Assembly: GCA_038093515.1 (NCBI GenBank)
Contig: JBBPSI010000017.1
Location: 177,597 to 241,596 of the forward strand
Length of the DNA: 64,000 bases
Source: Butyriboletus loyo
Lineage: Eukaryota > Basidiomycota > Agaricomycetes > Boletales > Boletaceae
Direction of reading: 5' to 3'
Below, in pieces: positions 60,802-64,000 of this stretch. A program made the translations under genes and the position numbers. How positions within the stretch are numbered: position 1 is the first letter of the stretch; every line of letters begins with the position of its first letter. The notes beneath the pieces were generated by a model. That model ran no database searches and had not been told where the DNA came from. It saw only the letters and a list, made by a program, of their open reading frames with translations.

Positions 60802-61173
60802 TGAGAGTGAGAGTATTGCAAACAGAGTACTTGAAAGAGTATAAGGAGCAAGGCTCAACTTAGAGATATCGCAGTAGTGATGATAGAACTGAAAGATCTA
60901 GAGAAAAGCGACAAGCCATAAGGGCTGTCTTATATACAGTACATGAGTGTTTGTACTTGTGTTCTGTATAGTACCTATATAAGGTATAGTATGAAATACA
61001 TGACAATATGATAGAGATAAGAGATAAGACTAAGCATATCGTCCAATAGCATAATAAGAGCTATTTGTAATGTAATAAGCATGACCAGGTCTAGACAATG
61101 ATGTCATATAGACCAGTCTAGAAATGTAGTGGCTGTAAGTGAAATACAGAAATAGAACACTACCGTTTCAACA
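60802..61173 (-). repeat. probable 3' LTR of the copia element
   Basis: On the minus strand a polypurine tract (AGCGAGGAGGAG, 61185-61174) follows the pol stop and is succeeded by TGTTGAAACGG, a typical LTR start. The other edge is set at TGAGAGTGAGAG (60802) so that the minus-strand LTR ends in CA; this edge is a guess. TATATAGG-like motifs inside, near 60980, could be its promoter. Confidence 0.5.
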
Positions 61174-61191
61174 CTCCTCCTCGCTTTAGCA

Positions 61192-62419
61192 TTACTTCTT
61201 TATAGAGACAAAAGGAGAAAGAGAGAGCATGGACCAAACTTCTTCAAACCTCTGCCATGTCAGATTCTTCATATAGATATCTGCTGCTTGTTGTTGAGTA
61301 GGAGTATAGAAGAGAATAATCTCCTTATCCTCGACGCATTCCCGAATGTAATGAAATGGAATTGCAATGTGTTTGCTGCGTCCTTCAATGGCAGGATTAG
61401 AAGCCAGAAATATAGCTCCCTGATTATCAACTAGAAGGGGTAAAGGACCAAGTCTGTATCCCATCTCGAAGAACAAGGAGCGCACCCAAGTGAGCTGTTT
61501 AGCAGTCTTGGTCATGCCCATATATTCTGCTTCGGTTGAAGAGTGAGCAATCTTGCATTGTCGTCTGGATAACCATGATACTATGCCAGATGCTAGAAAT
61601 ATACAATAACCAGTTGTTGAATGACGGGTCTCATTATCGCCTGCCCAATCAGTGTCGCTGTATGCAATGAAGCCAGAATTGGCTCTCGGACCAGTCTGGC
61701 TGTGTCCGGAATACATTATGCAAAGGTCTGGTGTTCTGACCAGATAGTGGACTATATAGAGCGCTCTTTGCAAATGCTCTTCCGATGGATTAGAAGAAAA
61801 CTGCGACATCTTGATGACAGCATGAGTGATATTGGGTCTAGATCCAAGCATGATGAATAGGAGGGATCTGATGACGGATTGATATTGTGAACGCAAAGAA
61901 GGTGATGCTTCGGTGGTTGATGGTGAAGGATTGTAACCAGAAGGAAGAGGTGTGTGTGCGGGTTTTGCATTTTCTAGCTTGAATTGTTTTATGACCTTCT
62001 GTGCGTAATTGCACTGATCCAGCCTCAGGGTACAGTTTCTTCGATCCCTGGTAATCCACATGCCTAAATATTCTTTTGCTTCTCCAAGGTCTCGACTCTC
62101 CCAAGTCTTCATAAAGTGCTTCTTGTGAGTGAGGACTTGTGCTTTATCACTACCCATAAAAAGAGCATCATCAACATATATAACTAAAATAATGATGACT
62201 TTCCCGATGAATTTAATATAAGTTCCCGGGTCAGACAAGGTATGCTTGAAACCTTGTTTGATGAGTGATAAGTGCAAGGCTTTGTTCCATTGAAGGGCCG
62301 CTTGCTTGAGGCCATAGATAGCTTTCTGTAGGCGACAGACTTTACTTTCTGAGCCTTTTTGAGCGAAACCCTCAGGTTGTTCCATATAGATTTCTTCGTC
62401 AAGATCTCCAAAGAGAAAT
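61192..62419 (-). pseudogene. Ty1/copia pol fragment (reverse transcriptase and RNase H)
   Basis: The minus strand encodes the C-terminal part of a copia polyprotein: FGDLDEEIYMEQPEGF, CRLQKAIYGLKQA, the catalytic YVDDALFM, YLGMWITRD, then the RNase H region (AYSDTDWAGD, TGYCIFL, SSTEAEYMGM, LLVDNQGAIFLASNP, GRSKHIAIPFHYIRE) to the stop at 61192. The homology breaks off abruptly at 62419, where an LTR sequence (TGTTATGAC...) begins. Gag, protease, integrase and the front of the reverse transcriptase are therefore missing. The remaining frame has no internal stop, so the truncation is fairly young. It cannot be autonomous. Confidence 0.9.
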
Positions 62420-62935
62420 TGTTATGACAACGAAGTTATCAGGCACATGGGGTTTGCAACTGTCGCAGCTATACACAATAACTGGCGATGGTAAATGAGG
62501 AATAGCTCAGACCTTAATCTCTCAACTGTTACGCTGGGCGCTAACAATCAGAACAGCGAGGAGGCACTCTGGAGTGGCCTTGAGACTCGAGAGACGATTC
62601 TGGGTGAAGTCTCAGACTATGTCTTAGTGCGCACACTAAGAGTCTGGAAGTGAACTAATTGCTAGCAGATTGCTGTGTAGAACTAGATAGTGTACATGGT
62701 GTAAAGACCGAGTCTTTATACTACTGGAGTCTGCGCACAGACCATGTCCCTAATCGAGCCGCGAGAAGGAACGTACAAATGAAGAAGGAATATTCCAGAG
62801 GATTCTGGAGTATGAAAGAAAGTGCGTCCGTGTGTGGGAAGTGATGACTAAGCTAGAACGGTTGGTACCATTCAAAGGGAACTAGCAACGAGCTAGGTGA
62901 ATGAAGCAGTCCAAGTGGTTGTTATAATCATAACA
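62420..62935 (+). repeat. LTR-like sequence, plus orientation
   Basis: Starts TGTTATGACAACG and ends ATAATCATAACA, a TG...CA unit with TGTTAT/ATAACA ends, 516 bases. Its first 125 bases are similar to the reverse complement of 63290-63376 (shared GACAACGAAGTTATCA, ATGAGGA-TAGCTCA, CTTAATCT-CTCAACTGTT). It is inserted directly into the copia pol frame. Confidence 0.55.
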
Positions 62936-63414
62936 TTTTACTCGTACACTTCGAACACTTTCAATTTGGACTTAGTTGATTTCACTTTCAAAGGTCACGT
63001 GACATAGTGCACGTGATCGTGGGAACTTGCATGTGATCTCTTGCTGACTAAGCATATGATGTCACGGCCTAGACCGGGCCTAGACTCTATGACATCACGA
63101 CACATGTATTTAATCTCTGTTTACTTCTCTTCCTTAGTCTATCCATGTATAGTAATTCCTCACACGCATAGCATGGTCTGTGCGCATCCTTGTACAATAT
63201 AAAAGGGCTCGTGGTTGCGGCTAGGATTCCCTAGCTTTAACCACTTGTCTTATTCGCTGGCAACAGTTGAGAAGATTAAGATTTGAGCTATCCTCATTAT
63301 ACCTCGCCAGTACCTGTGTAGTACTGCAACAGTAGTGGAACCTCGTGTGACTTGATAACTTCGTTGTCTCGTAACAGTGGTAGTGGGTGGAAAAAGTATA
63401 CCACTACCATAACA
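62920..63414 (-). repeat. LTR of the gag-bearing element, minus orientation
   Basis: On the minus strand the unit starts TGTTATGGTAG (63414), right after a polypurine tract (GGGAAGGGGG, within 63431-63415), and ends TGATTATAACA at 62920; 495 bases. An alternative start is 63376 (TGTTACGAGAC), which lines up with the start of the neighbouring LTR. A plus-strand TATAAAAGGG near 63200 is present but faces the wrong way for this LTR. Confidence 0.55.
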
Positions 63415-63475
63415 TTACCCCCTTCCCATGGTGGAGACTCTGACTCCATGACTTGAAAACTCCCCTCATTGAGAT

Positions 63476-64000
63476 GCTCCCTCGTTGAAGTCATTGTTGT
63501 AAGCGTCGTCGCCATCAAAGTCCACCCAGCTGTCGTCCTGGAACATGCAGTTGGCGACGATGTGGCCAATGGCGCTGCATAGGCCGCAGACACGCTCTGG
63601 ATAAAACTCCTGTATATGACCAGGGGCGACCTGGTAGCAGAAGGGACAGGTATAGTTAGGGCACTCCCTGCGGAAGTGGCCGACAGTCCCACACTCGAAG
63701 CAGAGCTGCGGGCGGACGAGGCGAGGTCGAGCAGGGCCTGGGCTGGGATCAGGGGATTGGTCGTCAATGACGATAGGGGAATTACGAGTACCCCGACCAG
63801 GGAGGTAGGGAGGTGGGGGTCCGTATGAAGAGTCATTAGAACCGCCAGCTGCAGTAGTGGGAGTTGCGGTATGAGGAATGAGTTGGATAGCAGGGGTTCC
63901 TTGACGAGTGGATGGCTGAGGGGTAACGGAGCGGACGGCTTGGTTGGCAATTCTTCTTCCTGCAGCGGTGAGGGTGACTGTTACGGTAGTGATATACTTT
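63476..64000 (-). CDS. retrotransposon gag-like protein, zinc knuckles (partial)
   Basis: A minus-strand frame is open from the window edge to TGA at 63476. It begins (in window) KYITTVTVTLTAAGRRIANQ and has a Pro/Ser-rich middle. The end has two CCHC zinc knuckles with C-x2-C-x4-H-x4-C spacing: CFECGTVGHFRREC and CGLCSAIGHIVANC, with an extra CPFC pair between. The tail is acidic (DDSWVDFDGDDAYNNDF). This is the nucleocapsid end of an LTR-retrotransposon Gag. Only about 45 bases separate the stop from the polypurine tract and LTR, so no pol follows on this side. The N-terminus is outside the window. Confidence 0.8.

Noticed and set aside
63297..63950. 217-codon frame at the right edge
   Set aside because: Overlaps the zinc-knuckle gag frame in a different register; the gag register carries the CCHC motifs and is the real one.

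Overview
The window is nuclear DNA of a filamentous fungus, most likely an agaricomycete basidiomycete. The evidence is short introns of about 45 to 75 bases in nearly every gene, tiny exons, close gene packing, and protein families typical of fungi (Sog2, Knr4, Not4, Pan2, HAD-type terpene cyclases). All gene models below were built by hand from splice signals and protein family knowledge. Where exon boundaries are listed, the summed exon length is a multiple of three.

Region 1 (1-22.2 kb) is dense housekeeping sequence. It holds the 3' part of DCN1 (+), a small membrane-anchored hypothetical protein (-), NOT4 (-), an MSS116-like mitochondrial DEAD-box helicase (+), a PDCD5 homologue (+), a T5orf172/GIY-YIG-like protein (-), LCP5/neuroguidin (+), uracil-DNA glycosylase (+), PAN2 (-) and the FYVE protein VAC1/PEP7 (+). 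NOT4 and PAN2 both act in mRNA deadenylation. Several pairs are divergent with very short shared promoters; PAN2 and VAC1 start codons are only 75 bases apart.

Region 2 (22.2-36.7 kb) is accessory. It contains three tandem paralogues (A 25.9-27.6 kb, B 28.5-30.2 kb, C 32.6-34.3 kb) of a fusion of an N-terminal HAD-like domain with a C-terminal class II terpene-cyclase-like domain carrying DxDTT. The best comparison is the fungal AstC-type drimane sesquiterpene cyclases. A and C are intact (525 codons each); B has a one-base deletion. A fourth, gutted copy D lies at 22.9-23.3 kb. The spacers contain a 151-base hairpin element and a tRNA-headed SINE-like insertion with a perfect 19-base target duplication. 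No tailoring genes (P450, oxidoreductase, transporter) are recognisable nearby, so this is a cyclase array rather than a complete visible biosynthetic cluster.

Region 3 (37-58.6 kb) returns to housekeeping genes: SOG2 (RAM pathway, -), a KDM8/JMJD5-like JmjC protein (-), MOT1 (+), twinfilin (+), two tandem succinyl-CoA:3-ketoacid CoA-transferases (SCOT, +) and a KNR4/SMI1 protein (+). Only the first SCOT ends in a PTS1-like SRL.

Region 4 (58.6-64 kb) is a transposon graveyard. It has a 33-base minisatellite, the 3' half of a Ty1/copia pol with its 3' LTR, two related LTRs in opposite orientation meeting at a 16-base near-palindrome, and a zinc-knuckle gag ORF running off the window and followed directly by a polypurine tract and LTR.
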